A stretch of 64,000 nt of DNA from Pontibacter russatus (GTDB lineage Bacteria; Bacteroidota; Bacteroidia; Cytophagales; Hymenobacteraceae): contig NZ_CP047984.1 in assembly GCF_009931655.1 (NCBI RefSeq), forward strand, positions 186,001-250,000, in the 5' to 3' direction. The notes beneath the pieces were generated by a model. It saw only the letters and a list, made by a program, of their open reading frames with translations. It made no database searches and was not told the DNA's origin. Made by a program: the position numbers and the translations under genes. This document shows positions 7,595-17,338 of this stretch, one piece after another. The first letter of the stretch is position 1. Each line of letters opens with the position of its first letter.

Positions 7595-10042
7595 AAACCA
7601 CGATTATACATATCCATCCTGGCATTTACAATGGCCTGCCTGCAGGGCTGCATCCCCACCAGGTACCTGGCCGAGGACGAAAAGCTGCTGGTGAGCATGG
7701 AGCCGGTGGGGCTTGAAACCGTGGAGCCAGCCTCCATACAGGCGCTTTACCAACAGGAGCCGAACCGCATGGTGCTGGGATCCACCCCCTACCTGGCGCT
7801 CTACAACTTCGGAAAAAAATTCTACGACCCGCAAAAGATACAGCACCGCATTGAGCGGCAGGAGGCGAAGCGCGACCGCAAAATAGCGGAGGCGAAAGCC
7901 GACAACGACTCGACCAAAGTGCTGCGGCTGCGGGAGAAGTTCGACAGCCGCATCGATCGCCTCCAGGAGAACAAGAAAGAGGGGAACGTGCTGATGCAGA
8001 TAGGCGAACCGCCCGCCATATATGACTCTACCCTGATGGAGGAGACGATGGAGCAGATTCATATATACCTCAACTCCAAAGGCTATTTCAACCACCAGGC
8101 CGACTATGAAAAGAAAGTGCGGAACGAAAAGCTGGTTTACATCACCATTAACGTAGAGGAGAACGCCCCGTACCGCTACACCGCGTTCAGCTACGACATA
8201 CCCGACTCTGCCATGCTGCGCCTTGTGAAGGCCACCGCCGACCGCTCGCTGCTGCAGCTGGGGGAGAAATACGACGAGGAGCAGCTATCTGCCGAGCGCG
8301 ACCGCCTGTACGACCTGATGAAGAACCGCGGCTACTATGACTTTGCCCGGGCCTATATAGAGTTTGAAGTGGACACCAGTTTCGCCGGGAAGACCGCGCA
8401 CATTGAAACCATCATCCAGAACCCGGAGGACGGGGAAAAGCATCCGCTGTACACCATCAATAAGGTTTATTTCAAAACCGACGCGGACCGCTTCGGCATC
8501 CCGCGCGACACCATCCGCTACAACGGGATTAACTACGTGGCTTACAAGCACCGCTTCTCCCCGCTCATCCTCGACAAAAAAGTGGATATATACCCCGGCC
8601 AGCGGTACAGCCAGCTGCGCACCTCCACCACACAGCGGAAACTGGCGGAGCTGGACGTTTTCCAGTTCAACAACGTGCTCTACAACAAAACCGATACGCC
8701 CTCAGACTCCAGCTTCCAGCTCGATGCCTATATCAATGCGCTGCCCGCCAAGAAGTTTCAGGAAACAATTGAGCTCGGACTGAACTTTACGGAGCGCACG
8801 CCGGGACCCTTCTCCAGCGTCAGGCTGCGGGTGCGCAACCTGTTTGGCGGCGCCGAGAACCTGGACATCGGGCTGCGGGGCGGTATCGAGGGGCAGATCA
8901 GCATAGCCGACAATAACCAGACGGTGCTGATACGGGAGTTTGGGGGCGACGTGGCATTGTCGTTTCCTGTTATCCTGCTGCCCTTCACCAACAAAAGCCT
9001 GCTGTCGGAGTACAGCCCGCGCACCCGCATTTACACCGGCTACACCAACAGCGACCGCCAGCAGTACATCCGCACCAACTACGAGCTGGGCCTGGACTAT
9101 ATATGGCAGGTGACGCGCAACCCGCTGCGCCCCCCCGTGATGCAGTTCATCTTCTCGCCCGTGAACCTGAACGTGGTGCAGGGCGAGATACTGGACCGTG
9201 ACTTTGAGCGTAGCCTGATTGCGAACAGCGAGGGCAGCCGCTCCCTGATAGAGAGTTTCTCGGATGGCATCATCTCCTTTGTCGGCTTCAGCTTTATATA
9301 TAACACCAACGACTTTACCCAGACACGCAACGCCCATTACTTCCGCACGCAAATGGAAGTGGGCGGGCTGACGAAAGAACTGGGCCTCGACCTGAGCAAC
9401 AGCAAGCTGCAGACGTTCCAGTATTTCAAAATCAACCCTGATTACCGCCGCTATATACCGCTCGGGGGCGCCCGCTACTTTGTGTACCGCCTGAGCGCGG
9501 GGGTGGCCTCTCCTATTTTCGACTCGGAGATACTGCCCTATGAAAAGCACTTCTTCTCTGGCGGGGCCAGCAGCGTACGGGCCTGGCAGTCGCGGCGGCT
9601 GGGGCTCGGCTCTTATTCAGCCATAAAGCCCGTGGAGGAGACGGAGCCTTACCGTGTGGGCGTGGAGCGCGATTATGACCTAGAGCAGCCCGGTGAGGTG
9701 CTGGTGGAGGCGAACGTGGAGTACCGGTTCAATATCTTCAGCTTCCTGAACGGGGCCCTTTTTGTGGACGCGGGAAACGTGTGGCTTTTGGATCCGGACA
9801 TTAACCGGCCAGGCGCAAACTTCGAGTTCGACAGGTTTTACAGGGAGCTTGCCGTGGGCACCGGCTTCGGCCTGCGCCTGGATTTGTCGGTGCTGATCCT
9901 GCGCTTCGACCTGGCCACGAAGGTATATGACCCCGCCGGACTCTACGGCAATAAGTTCATTCTGAATGATTTCCGATTCGGGAATTTCCTCACTCGCAAC
10001 AACCAGAGCACGCTGCAGATAGGGATTGGCTACCCGTTTTAA
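7592..10042 (+). CDS. BamA/TamA-like (Omp85) outer membrane protein, lipoprotein-type leader
   Basis: About 816 residues. With the TTG start at 7592 the N-terminus reads MKPRLYISILAFTMACLQGC, a good lipoprotein signal; the next ATG (7631) would leave only seven residues before the Cys. POTRA-like repeats occupy the first half (YITINVEENAPYRYTAFSYD and YTINKVYFKTD). The C-terminal half is an Omp85 barrel, with FNFTERTPGPF-like strands near residue 390, GGASSVRAWQSRRLG in the conserved VRG/Y loop region, and a terminal strand ending in LQIGIGYPF. Role inferred: outer-membrane protein insertion or translocation. This family commonly has a single-copy accessory to BamA in Bacteroidota. Divergent from the TrmH-type gene. 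Confidence 0.88.
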   Translation: MKPRLYISILAFTMACLQGCIPTRYLAEDEKLLVSMEPVGLETVEPASIQALYQQEPNRMVLGSTPYLALYNFGKKFYDPQKIQHRIERQEAKRDRKIAEAKADNDSTKVLRLREKFDSRIDRLQENKKEGNVLMQIGEPPAIYDSTLMEETMEQIHIYLNSKGYFNHQADYEKKVRNEKLVYITINVEENAPYRYTAFSYDIPDSAMLRLVKATADRSLLQLGEKYDEEQLSAERDRLYDLMKNRGYYDFARAYIEFEVDTSFAGKTAHIETIIQNPEDGEKHPLYTINKVYFKTDADRFGIPRDTIRYNGINYVAYKHRFSPLILDKKVDIYPGQRYSQLRTSTTQRKLAELDVFQFNNVLYNKTDTPSDSSFQLDAYINALPAKKFQETIELGLNFTERTPGPFSSVRLRVRNLFGGAENLDIGLRGGIEGQISIADNNQTVLIREFGGDVALSFPVILLPFTNKSLLSEYSPRTRIYTGYTNSDRQQYIRTNYELGLDYIWQVTRNPLRPPVMQFIFSPVNLNVVQGEILDRDFERSLIANSEGSRSLIESFSDGIISFVGFSFIYNTNDFTQTRNAHYFRTQMEVGGLTKELGLDLSNSKLQTFQYFKINPDYRRYIPLGGARYFVYRLSAGVASPIFDSEILPYEKHFFSGGASSVRAWQSRRLGLGSYSAIKPVEETEPYRVGVERDYDLEQPGEVLVEANVEYRFNIFSFLNGALFVDAGNVWLLDPDINRPGANFEFDRFYRELAVGTGFGLRLDLSVLILRFDLATKVYDPAGLYGNKFILNDFRFGNFLTRNNQSTLQIGIGYPF

Positions 10043-10152
10043 GGTGCTATATATAAAGACACCTTATTCAGAATCATCCTATATGGCGGAATCCTATATG
10101 AATCAGGAAGAAACGTTAGCGATATAGAAATCCTTATATAAAATCACAAACC

Positions 10153-10180
10153 GTAGAGACGCAAAGTATGGCGTCTCTAC
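10153..10180. repeat. REP-like palindrome GTAGAGACGC / terminator
   Basis: A perfect 10-base inverted repeat (10153-10162 and 10171-10180) around the loop AAAGTATG. It lies between the convergent barrel gene and E1 gene, where it can act as a two-way terminator. Palindromes built on GTAGAGACGC are familiar to me as dispersed repeats in this phylum, hence the repeat label. Confidence 0.6.
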
Positions 10181-10186
10181 ATGATG

Positions 10187-12265
10187 TCAATAGTTCAGCA
10201 GTTCTTCAAGAGCCGCCGCTACTTTAGCAGCATCGGGCAGCATCATTCGCTCCAGCTCCACATTCAGCGGGACTGCCGGAAGGTTGGCGGCACCCAGGGT
10301 ATGTATAGGTGCATCCAGGTGCTGAAAGCAGTCTTTCGCAAGGCGACCGGCCAAGGACTCTGCGAACGAGTTCAGCAGCGGCTCCTCGGTCAGTACCAGC
10401 GCCTTGCTGTGGCGTATGACAGCTGCTTTCACTGTTTCATAATCCAATGGGTTGAGGGTGCGCAGGTCGATGATTTCGACGGATCCTGGAAATTTCTTAG
10501 AAGCTGCTTTTGCCCAGTACACAGCCATGCCATAGGTTATCACTGCCATGCTGTTGCCTCTTTTTATTTCCTGTGCGGCCGCCTGCTGCGCTACACACGC
10601 TTTGCCCAAAGGCAGGATATAATGTTCATCCGGCTCCACAGTCTTGGCTTCCTCCGTGCCGGGCACTTTAGACCAGTATATCCCCTTGTGCTCCAGCATC
10701 ACCACCGGGTTCGGGTCCAGAAAGGCGGCTTTCATCAGGCCTTTCATATCGGCGGCATTGCTCGGGTACACCACCTTGATGCCCCGTATGTTGAGCAGGG
10801 AGGACTCGATGCTGCCCGAGTGGTAGGGTCCGCCGCCGCCATAGGCCCCGATGGGCACCCGGATGACAGCCTGAACCGGAAACTGGCCGTTGGACAGGTA
10901 GCAGCTCTTGGACAATTCCTCCACCAACTGGTTGAGGCCCGGCCATATATAATCTGCAAACTGTACCTCCACTATTGCCTTGGCGCCCACCGCCGACATG
11001 CCCGCCGTGGAGCCGATGATGTAGGCCTCCTGAATCGGCGTGTTGAAGACGCGGGCATCACCGTATTTCTTCGCCAGCAGCGCCGCCTCCCGGAACACCC
11101 CGCCTAATTGACGCCCCACGTCCTGCCCATAGAACAAGGCCTCCGGGTAGACGCGCAGCAAATCGTCTACGGCATGCAGGCCCGCATCCACCATGGTCAC
11201 TTTGCTGGCTCCGGCAGGGGTTCGCTCTCCTTTTTCCTCGGTTATGGGCGTGGGAGCAAACTCGTGCTGGTCAAAGGTGGCGGGGTCAGGGGCCGGAGCA
11301 GCGAGGGCTTTCTCAAAATCCCGCGCTACTGTCTCTCTTGCCTCCCGCTCCAGCGCTTCTATATCGGAGGAAGGCACATGTGCCTCCAGCAATACCTGGT
11401 GCAGCAGCGGAATCGGGTCGTTGACGGCCTGCTTCTGCAGGTTTTTGCCCCGGTACCATTCCCGGCGCACCCCGGAGGTGTGATGGCCCAGCAGCGGCAC
11501 TTTCGCGTGTACCAGCACCGGCCTCCGCACCTGGCGGGCATACTCAAACGCCACCCGCATCCCCTCGCAGGACTCCAAAAAATCAGCCCCGTTCACGCTG
11601 AGGCGCTCCATCCCTTTGAAACCGGCGGCATACTCGTAGGCGTTCATGGCACGCATTTCTTTTCCTTTGGCCGATATGCCCCAGTCATTGTCCTGGATGA
11701 GGTAGATGATGGGCAGCCCCTTCAGCACCGCCATCTGGAAGGCCTCCGCCACCTCGCCCTCCGTCACGGCCGCGTCTCCGAGCGAGCACAGCACCACCGG
11801 CCGCTCCCCTGCCTGCAGCAGCCCCTGCCCTTCGAGGTAACGGAGGCCATGCGCCATGCCGGTGGCCGGAATAGCCTGCATGCCCGTGGCCGAGCTCTGG
11901 TGCGGTATAGTGGGGAAGCCTTTGCGCCTCAGTGCCGGGTGCCCGTAATAGGTGCGGCCGCCGGAGAAAGGGTCATCGGCTTTGGCCATGAGCTGCAGCA
12001 TGAGTTCGTAGGGTTGCAGCCCGATGCCCAGCAGCATGGAATCGTCGCGGTAGTAGAGCGAGGCGAAGTCGCAGGGCTTGAGCTGGAAGGCGGCGGCCAG
12101 CTGGATGGCTTCGTGGCCGCGCGAGGTGCTGTGAACATACTTGCTGCAGATGGCTTTCTGCTCCTCATAGGTATCCGCCATAATTTTGGCGGTCATCATC
12201 AGCCGGTACGCTTTTTTTAACAGGTCAACGTGCAGCTTCGCCGCCGCCATGGTCTCCTTCGGCAT
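10187..12265 (-). CDS. fused alpha/beta E1 component of branched-chain 2-oxoacid dehydrogenase
   Basis: A 692-residue thiamine-diphosphate enzyme that decarboxylates a 2-oxoacid (2-oxoisovalerate or pyruvate-like) and acylates the lipoyl domain of E2. The alpha half (about 1-330) has the cofactor motif beginning GDAAVTEGEVAEAF and ending in LIQDN, where the canonical form is GDG...NN. The beta half (from about 355) shows GQDVGRQLGGVFREAALL, QFADYIWPGLNQLVEEL and VLTEEPLLNSFAE. Such single-chain E1 proteins are common in Bacteroidota. E2 and E3 genes are not in the window. Substrate is assigned by similarity to branched-chain E1 and remains open. Confidence 0.9.
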   Translation of the reverse strand: MPKETMAAAKLHVDLLKKAYRLMMTAKIMADTYEEQKAICSKYVHSTSRGHEAIQLAAAFQLKPCDFASLYYRDDSMLLGIGLQPYELMLQLMAKADDPFSGGRTYYGHPALRRKGFPTIPHQSSATGMQAIPATGMAHGLRYLEGQGLLQAGERPVVLCSLGDAAVTEGEVAEAFQMAVLKGLPIIYLIQDNDWGISAKGKEMRAMNAYEYAAGFKGMERLSVNGADFLESCEGMRVAFEYARQVRRPVLVHAKVPLLGHHTSGVRREWYRGKNLQKQAVNDPIPLLHQVLLEAHVPSSDIEALEREARETVARDFEKALAAPAPDPATFDQHEFAPTPITEEKGERTPAGASKVTMVDAGLHAVDDLLRVYPEALFYGQDVGRQLGGVFREAALLAKKYGDARVFNTPIQEAYIIGSTAGMSAVGAKAIVEVQFADYIWPGLNQLVEELSKSCYLSNGQFPVQAVIRVPIGAYGGGGPYHSGSIESSLLNIRGIKVVYPSNAADMKGLMKAAFLDPNPVVMLEHKGIYWSKVPGTEEAKTVEPDEHYILPLGKACVAQQAAAQEIKRGNSMAVITYGMAVYWAKAASKKFPGSVEIIDLRTLNPLDYETVKAAVIRHSKALVLTEEPLLNSFAESLAGRLAKDCFQHLDAPIHTLGAANLPAVPLNVELERMMLPDAAKVAAALEELLNY

Positions 12266-12495
12266 AGTTCAGTAAGGGTTTGCCTCCATGTACGGATTTC
12301 CGCACCGGAAGTAAAAAGCGCTGCCACGCGCGGTACTCCGGCCTTTATTCGCTAATTTTGCCATATAACAGGCGGAGGATACAGGTTTTTGAAAGGGCTT
12401 CAACAAGCTGCTGCCAGCGCTGTATAAGTTGGCAAGAGAAGAAGCCTTTTGTTCCTCCTTTGTCATTTTCCTATATAAATTCTTTTTCTGAAAGC

Positions 12496-13398
12496 ATGTT
12501 TAGAGAAAAAGTAGAGGCGTTTATGCGCCGGTTCCAGAATGACCTTTGCCGTGACCTCGAGACCTGCGACGGCGGCGCCACCTTTGCATCGGACGCGTGG
12601 CAGCATGAGAGCGGCGGCGGTGGCATATCGCGCGTGATAGAGGGCGGCAATGTGCTGGAGAAGGGTGGCGTGAATTTTTCGGCGGTGGAGGGCGAGCTCT
12701 CCCCGGCTTTCCTGAAGATGCTGCAGATGCCCGACCCGGCTTATTTTGCCACCGGCGTTTCGGTGGTGCTGCACCCGCACAGCCCGATGGTGCCCATCAC
12801 CCATATGAACGTGCGCTACTTTGAGGCGGGCAACGGCCAAGCCTGGTTCGGCGGCGGCATCGACCTCACGCCCATATACCTCGACCTGAAACAAGCAAAA
12901 GAATTTCATGCGCAGATGAAGGCTGTCTGTGACAGGCACCACCCGTCGTACTACCCGGAGTTTAAGAAGTGGGCCGATGACTATTTCTACAACGAGCACC
13001 GCGAGGAAACCCGCGGCGTGGGCGGCATCTTCTTCGACAGGCTTTCCGCCACCGACGAAATCAGCCTGGAAGAACGGTTTGCTTTTGTACACGACGTAGC
13101 TTACGCTTTTGCGCCATTTTATACCGCTATCATGAACCAGAACCGCGACCTGCCCTACGGGGAGCGCGAAAAGCAGTGGCAGCTGCTGCGCCGGGGCCGT
13201 TATGTGGAGTTTAACCTGGTATATGACCGCGGCACCAAGTTCGGGCTGCTGACGAAAGGGCGCATCGAGTCTATCCTGATGAGCCTGCCGACGAACGCCT
13301 CCTGGCTCTATAACTTTAAGCCTGAGCCGGGCAGCCCCGAGGCGCAGATGCAGGCGTACCTCAAAAAGGATATAGACTGGGTAAACGTGCAGGCCTAG
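12496..13398 (+). CDS. hemF: oxygen-dependent coproporphyrinogen III oxidase
   Basis: Converts coproporphyrinogen III to protoporphyrinogen IX with oxygen in haem synthesis; cytoplasmic homodimer. The 300-residue sequence has the family blocks WQHESGGGGISRVIEGGNVLEKGGVNFSAVEG, HPHSPMVPITHMNVRYFE, WFGGGIDLTPIY, RGVGGIFFD, and RRGRYVEFNLVYDRGTKFGL near the C-terminus. The start ATG at 12496 gives the usual length; the open frame extends upstream without family sequence. A TAATTTTG match to the -7 consensus lies at 12353-12360. The PAP2 gene begins 3 bases after its stop, so both are likely co-transcribed. Confidence 0.96.
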   Translation: MFREKVEAFMRRFQNDLCRDLETCDGGATFASDAWQHESGGGGISRVIEGGNVLEKGGVNFSAVEGELSPAFLKMLQMPDPAYFATGVSVVLHPHSPMVPITHMNVRYFEAGNGQAWFGGGIDLTPIYLDLKQAKEFHAQMKAVCDRHHPSYYPEFKKWADDYFYNEHREETRGVGGIFFDRLSATDEISLEERFAFVHDVAYAFAPFYTAIMNQNRDLPYGEREKQWQLLRRGRYVEFNLVYDRGTKFGLLTKGRIESILMSLPTNASWLYNFKPEPGSPEAQMQAYLKKDIDWVNVQA

Positions 13399-13401
13399 CG
13401 C

Positions 13402-13974
13402 ATGGAAGAACTGGAGCAACTGGACCAGGAGGCGTTCCTATACCTCAACGACATGCACAGCCCGTTCTGGGACAGCGTGATGGTCTTTGTGTCGAACAAA
13501 TACGTCTGGATTCCCTTTTACCTGGCCCTCATCGGCTACCTCGTCTGGCGCTACCGGAGGCAGAGCATCCCGATGCTGCTGCTGGCCATTGTGGCCGTGG
13601 GCCTGGCGGATTTTATCGCATCCGGCATTTTCAAACCCTATTTCGCCCGCCTCCGCCCCTGCCACGACCCGGAGCTTTCGGAGGTGGTGAACCTGGTGAA
13701 AGGCTGTGGCGGCCGGTTTGGTTTCATGTCCTCGCATGCCTCCACGGGTTTTGCACTGGCAGTTTTCTTCAACCTCATCCTGCCCGACCGTTACCTGATT
13801 TTTAAGATTGTGCTGGTGGCCTGGGCGGTGGTGGTGTCGTACAGCCGCATTTACCTGGGGGTACACTATCCGGGCGACATCCTGGGCGGGGCTTTGCTGG
13901 GCGCTTCTCTGGCTTATGGCTGCTCGCTGTTATATACCTTTCTGTTGAACAAATACCCTTCGCTGGTGCGTTAA
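13402..13974 (+). CDS. PAP2-family membrane phosphatase
   Basis: 190 residues with about five membrane helices. The three phosphatase motifs are visible: KPYFARLRP (motif 1), SSHAS (motif 2, catalytic His), and SRIYLGVHYPGDILGG (motif 3). This architecture matches bacterial undecaprenyl-diphosphate or lipid-phosphate phosphatases, acting on the outer face of the inner membrane. It follows hemF by 3 bases, which reflects co-transcription rather than a shared pathway. The precise lipid substrate is not determined by the sequence. Confidence 0.9.
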   Translation: MEELEQLDQEAFLYLNDMHSPFWDSVMVFVSNKYVWIPFYLALIGYLVWRYRRQSIPMLLLAIVAVGLADFIASGIFKPYFARLRPCHDPELSEVVNLVKGCGGRFGFMSSHASTGFALAVFFNLILPDRYLIFKIVLVAWAVVVSYSRIYLGVHYPGDILGGALLGASLAYGCSLLYTFLLNKYPSLVR

Positions 13975-14024
13975 ACCTTTACAGCAGCAAGCTGTTCATT
14001 CAAGGATTACACAACAGCAAGGGT

Positions 14025-16400
14025 TTGCCACACTACAGCTTCTTTTTCCTCTATATACTTCTGATGCTTCTCGCTGCGGCTCCCGTTTCAGCGCAAACAA
14101 GTTACACCCTGTCCGGCCGCGTGGTAGATGCCGGGACGGGCGAAGGACTGGCGGGAGCCCTTGTGGCCCTGAAGGAACGCATCAGTCCCGGCACGACCAC
14201 TGATGCCAGCGGCCGCTATTCCTTTTCGGTCCCAGCCGGCGCTTATACTCTTGTGGTACAGTATATCGGCTACAGCACTTTCGAGCAGAAGCTGCAACTG
14301 AGCCAGAACCGGCGGCTTAACATAAGTTTAGCACCCGTGACATACGATGTGCAGGAGGTGGAAGTGATAGCGGAGCGGCAGCAGCCGCTGACGCAGACAC
14401 CTGCGATGGGGCAACTGGAACTGCCCATGGAAACCATCAAAACGCTGCCAGTGCTTTTTGGGGAGGTGGATATCCTGAAGACGGTGCAGTTGCTGCCGGG
14501 CGTGCAGTCGGGCGGTGAGGGCAACACGGGCTTTTACGTGCGCGGCGGCGGGGCCGACCAGAACCTCGTGCTGCTCGATAAAGCCACCGTATATAACCCC
14601 GGCCACCTGTTCAACTTTTTCTCGGTGTTCAACAGCGACGCCATTGAGAACACCACGCTCATCAAAGGCAGCATGCCCGCCCGCTACGGTGGCCGCCTCT
14701 CCTCGGTGCTGGAAATCGAAAGCAAGGACGGGGACAAAAATGGCTTCCGTGCCGATGGCGGTATCGGGCTCATTGCCTCCCGCCTGACGGTACAGGGGCC
14801 ATTGCTGGAAGACAAGGCGGCTTTTATTTTCTCCGGTCGCCGCACCTATATAGATGCCCTGTTCAACCCCTTCCTGAAGAACACAGAGCAGGGCGGCGTC
14901 CCCTACCGCTTCTACGATCTCAACGGAAAGCTGCAGTACCTGTTGTCGGAGCAGGACGAGTTGTCGCTGAGTGGCTACTATGGCCGCGATGTAGGCAAAC
15001 TGAAGCTCTCGGACGGCCGCTTCGCTGCAGACTTCTTCTGGGGGAACGCCACCGCCACCGCCCGCTGGCGGCACCGCTTCAACGATAATCTATATATGGA
15101 TGTCAGCGGGGTGCTGAGCAACTATGCCTTCCAGTTCTCCTGGGACTACGGCGGCTACAAAACCCTGCTGCAAACAGGCGTGCGCGACTATGCCGCCAAC
15201 ATCGACTTTGACTATACCCCCAGCGTGCGCCACCACCTGCAGTACGGGGTGCAGTACACCTACCACACGCTGCGGCCGCGCACCGGCGAGGCCGAGGGCG
15301 AAGCGGGTGAGCTTTTCGGAACCAACCGGGTGCTGCCGAAATACGGACATGAAACAGCGGTCTATATATCCGACGACTGGAACGTGACGGATAAACTCCT
15401 CCTGAGCCTGGGGCTGCGGAACAGCTATTTTACACAGGTGGGGCCGTTCAGCTATTACCGTTTCAACGAAAACCAGCTTGTGACGGACTCCACGTCCTAT
15501 GGAAACGGTGATGCGGTGAAGACATATACGGCTTTAGAGCCACGGGCATCGGTGCGGTACCTGCTGAGCGAGCAGGCCTCCATCAAAGCGGGTTTCACGA
15601 AATCAGCCCAGTACCTGCACCTCGTCTCGAACGCCTTTACCACCCTGCCGCTGGATGTGTGGGTGCCAAGCTCAGCGATCGTGAAGCCGCAGCGGGCAAC
15701 GCAATATGCCCTGGGCTATTTCCAGAGTATCGACAACAACCAGTACGAAGGCTCGGTGGAGGTGTATTATAAAGAACTGCAAAACCAGTTGGAGTACCGC
15801 GAAGGCTTTGCGCCCGGCCCCAGCAACCGCGATTTGGAATATGAGTTTGTGCGCGGCAGTGGCATGTCCTACGGGGCTGAGTTTTTCCTGCGCAAGAACT
15901 ACGGCGACCTGCAGGGCTGGGTCGGCTATACCCTTTCCAAAACCACCCGCCGGTTTCCGGATTTAAATAATGGTGAAGTGTTTCCGGCCCGCTACGACCG
16001 CCGCCACGACTTGTCGCTGGTGGGCAGCTACCGCTACAACAACCGCTGGACCTTTGGCGGCACTTTTGTGTTTGGCACCGGCCAGGCCACTACACTGCCG
16101 GAGCGGCGCTATTATCTGGAGGGCACGGTAAACTACCAGTATGGCGACCGCAACAGCTTCCGGATGCAGCCCACGCACCGCCTCGATCTTTCCGCCACCC
16201 TTGAGGGAAAGGCGCGCGAGCATATACAGTCGAGCTGGACCTTTTCTATCTACAACGTATATGGCCGCCGCAACCCGTTTCTGTATTACGTCGACAACGA
16301 GGGAAGCCCAGGCAGCCAGAACGTGCAGCTGCAGGCCAAGAAGGTGTCTATCATCCCCTTCCCGCTGCCCTCCGTTACCTGGAACTTTAGCTGGAAATAA
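14025..16400 (+). CDS. TonB-dependent receptor with carboxypeptidase-regulatory-like N-terminal domain
   Basis: A 791-residue outer-membrane transporter. A TTG start gives a signal peptide ending in PVSAQ. Residues about 25-110 form a CarboxypepD_reg-like beta-sandwich (SGRVVDAGTGEGLAGALVAL). The plug domain follows (about 115-230), with the strongly conserved GNTGFYVRGGGADQNLVLLD and ARYGGRLSSVLEI. The rest is the 22-strand barrel, ending in PLPSVTWNFSWK. The next gene, two bases downstream, encodes a DUF4249 lipoprotein, a common partner in Bacteroidota. No TonB box can be located with confidence. The imported substrate is unknown. Confidence 0.94.
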   Translation: MPHYSFFFLYILLMLLAAAPVSAQTSYTLSGRVVDAGTGEGLAGALVALKERISPGTTTDASGRYSFSVPAGAYTLVVQYIGYSTFEQKLQLSQNRRLNISLAPVTYDVQEVEVIAERQQPLTQTPAMGQLELPMETIKTLPVLFGEVDILKTVQLLPGVQSGGEGNTGFYVRGGGADQNLVLLDKATVYNPGHLFNFFSVFNSDAIENTTLIKGSMPARYGGRLSSVLEIESKDGDKNGFRADGGIGLIASRLTVQGPLLEDKAAFIFSGRRTYIDALFNPFLKNTEQGGVPYRFYDLNGKLQYLLSEQDELSLSGYYGRDVGKLKLSDGRFAADFFWGNATATARWRHRFNDNLYMDVSGVLSNYAFQFSWDYGGYKTLLQTGVRDYAANIDFDYTPSVRHHLQYGVQYTYHTLRPRTGEAEGEAGELFGTNRVLPKYGHETAVYISDDWNVTDKLLLSLGLRNSYFTQVGPFSYYRFNENQLVTDSTSYGNGDAVKTYTALEPRASVRYLLSEQASIKAGFTKSAQYLHLVSNAFTTLPLDVWVPSSAIVKPQRATQYALGYFQSIDNNQYEGSVEVYYKELQNQLEYREGFAPGPSNRDLEYEFVRGSGMSYGAEFFLRKNYGDLQGWVGYTLSKTTRRFPDLNNGEVFPARYDRRHDLSLVGSYRYNNRWTFGGTFVFGTGQATTLPERRYYLEGTVNYQYGDRNSFRMQPTHRLDLSATLEGKAREHIQSSWTFSIYNVYGRRNPFLYYVDNEGSPGSQNVQLQAKKVSIIPFPLPSVTWNFSWK

Positions 16401-16402
16401 GC

Positions 16403-17338
16403 ATGCGCAAGACTCACTTTATATATATACTCCTGCTGCTCCTGCCCCTGTATGGCTGTGAGCAGGACCTAACAATTGATTTGCCGGAGGGAGATGAAAA
16501 GCTGGTGGTGGAAGGGCATATAGAGCAGGGCGCACCGCCCATTGTGGTGCTGACGCGCACGGTGCCGGTTTTTTCAGAAATATCGCTGGCGTCGCTGGAA
16601 GAGAGTTTCGTGCATGGGGCGCAGGTAACGGTAAGGCATGAAGGGCAAAATTATATACTGCAGGAAGTGTCCTCAGCAGTTTTATCAGAGCAGTTGCGTG
16701 AGGTGGTGAGCATGCAGTTGGGGATATCAAAGGCGCTGTTAAGCGGCAGCGGCGGGTTTCAGTTTTATGTCTACACCACCGAAGAGCTGTTTGGGGAGTT
16801 GGGAGAAAGCTACAGCTTATATATAGACCACGAGGGTCAAACCCTCTCCGCCGTCACCACCATTCCGCAGCTAAACCCCATCGACTCGCTCTGGCTTGTG
16901 CCGCACCCCGACCCGGAGCAGGACAGCCTAAAAACACTGTATTACCGCTACTCCGACCCTGACACCCTCGGCAACAGCGTCCGGTATTTCACCAAGCGCA
17001 ACAGCGAGCCTTTCTTCCCCGGCCTCTTCACCTCCGTTTTCAACGACGAGTTGATAAACGGAAGCACCATCAGTTTTCCGCTGGACCGCGGGGAGCCGAA
17101 AGGCCAGCAGGAGATTGACGAGGATTTATATAGCTACTTCGGCGTGGGCGACACCATCACCGTACGCTGGGCCGCCATCGATTTACCCCACTACCGCTTC
17201 TGGTACAGCCTGGAGAACGAACAGAACAGCAACGGCAGCCCCATCGGCACCCCCAACATCACCCAATCCAACATTGAAGGAGGCCTCGGCATCTGGGGCG
17301 GCTACGGCGTGACGTACCACAAGATAATTGTTGATTGA
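16403..17338 (+). CDS. DUF4249 domain lipoprotein
   Basis: 311 residues with a lipoprotein signal peptide (MRKTHFIYILLLLLPLYGC, Cys19). The following sequence (LTIDLPEGDEKLVVEGHIEQGAPPIVVLTRT) is the typical opening of DUF4249, a family found almost only in Bacteroidota next to TonB-dependent receptors. It begins 2 bases after the receptor stop codon and is surely co-transcribed. By analogy with other receptor-lipoprotein pairs it may cap the barrel at the cell surface, but no function is proven. A degenerate GAATGAGTGA repeat tract begins directly after its stop codon. Confidence 0.9.
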   Translation: MRKTHFIYILLLLLPLYGCEQDLTIDLPEGDEKLVVEGHIEQGAPPIVVLTRTVPVFSEISLASLEESFVHGAQVTVRHEGQNYILQEVSSAVLSEQLREVVSMQLGISKALLSGSGGFQFYVYTTEELFGELGESYSLYIDHEGQTLSAVTTIPQLNPIDSLWLVPHPDPEQDSLKTLYYRYSDPDTLGNSVRYFTKRNSEPFFPGLFTSVFNDELINGSTISFPLDRGEPKGQQEIDEDLYSYFGVGDTITVRWAAIDLPHYRFWYSLENEQNSNGSPIGTPNITQSNIEGGLGIWGGYGVTYHKIIVD

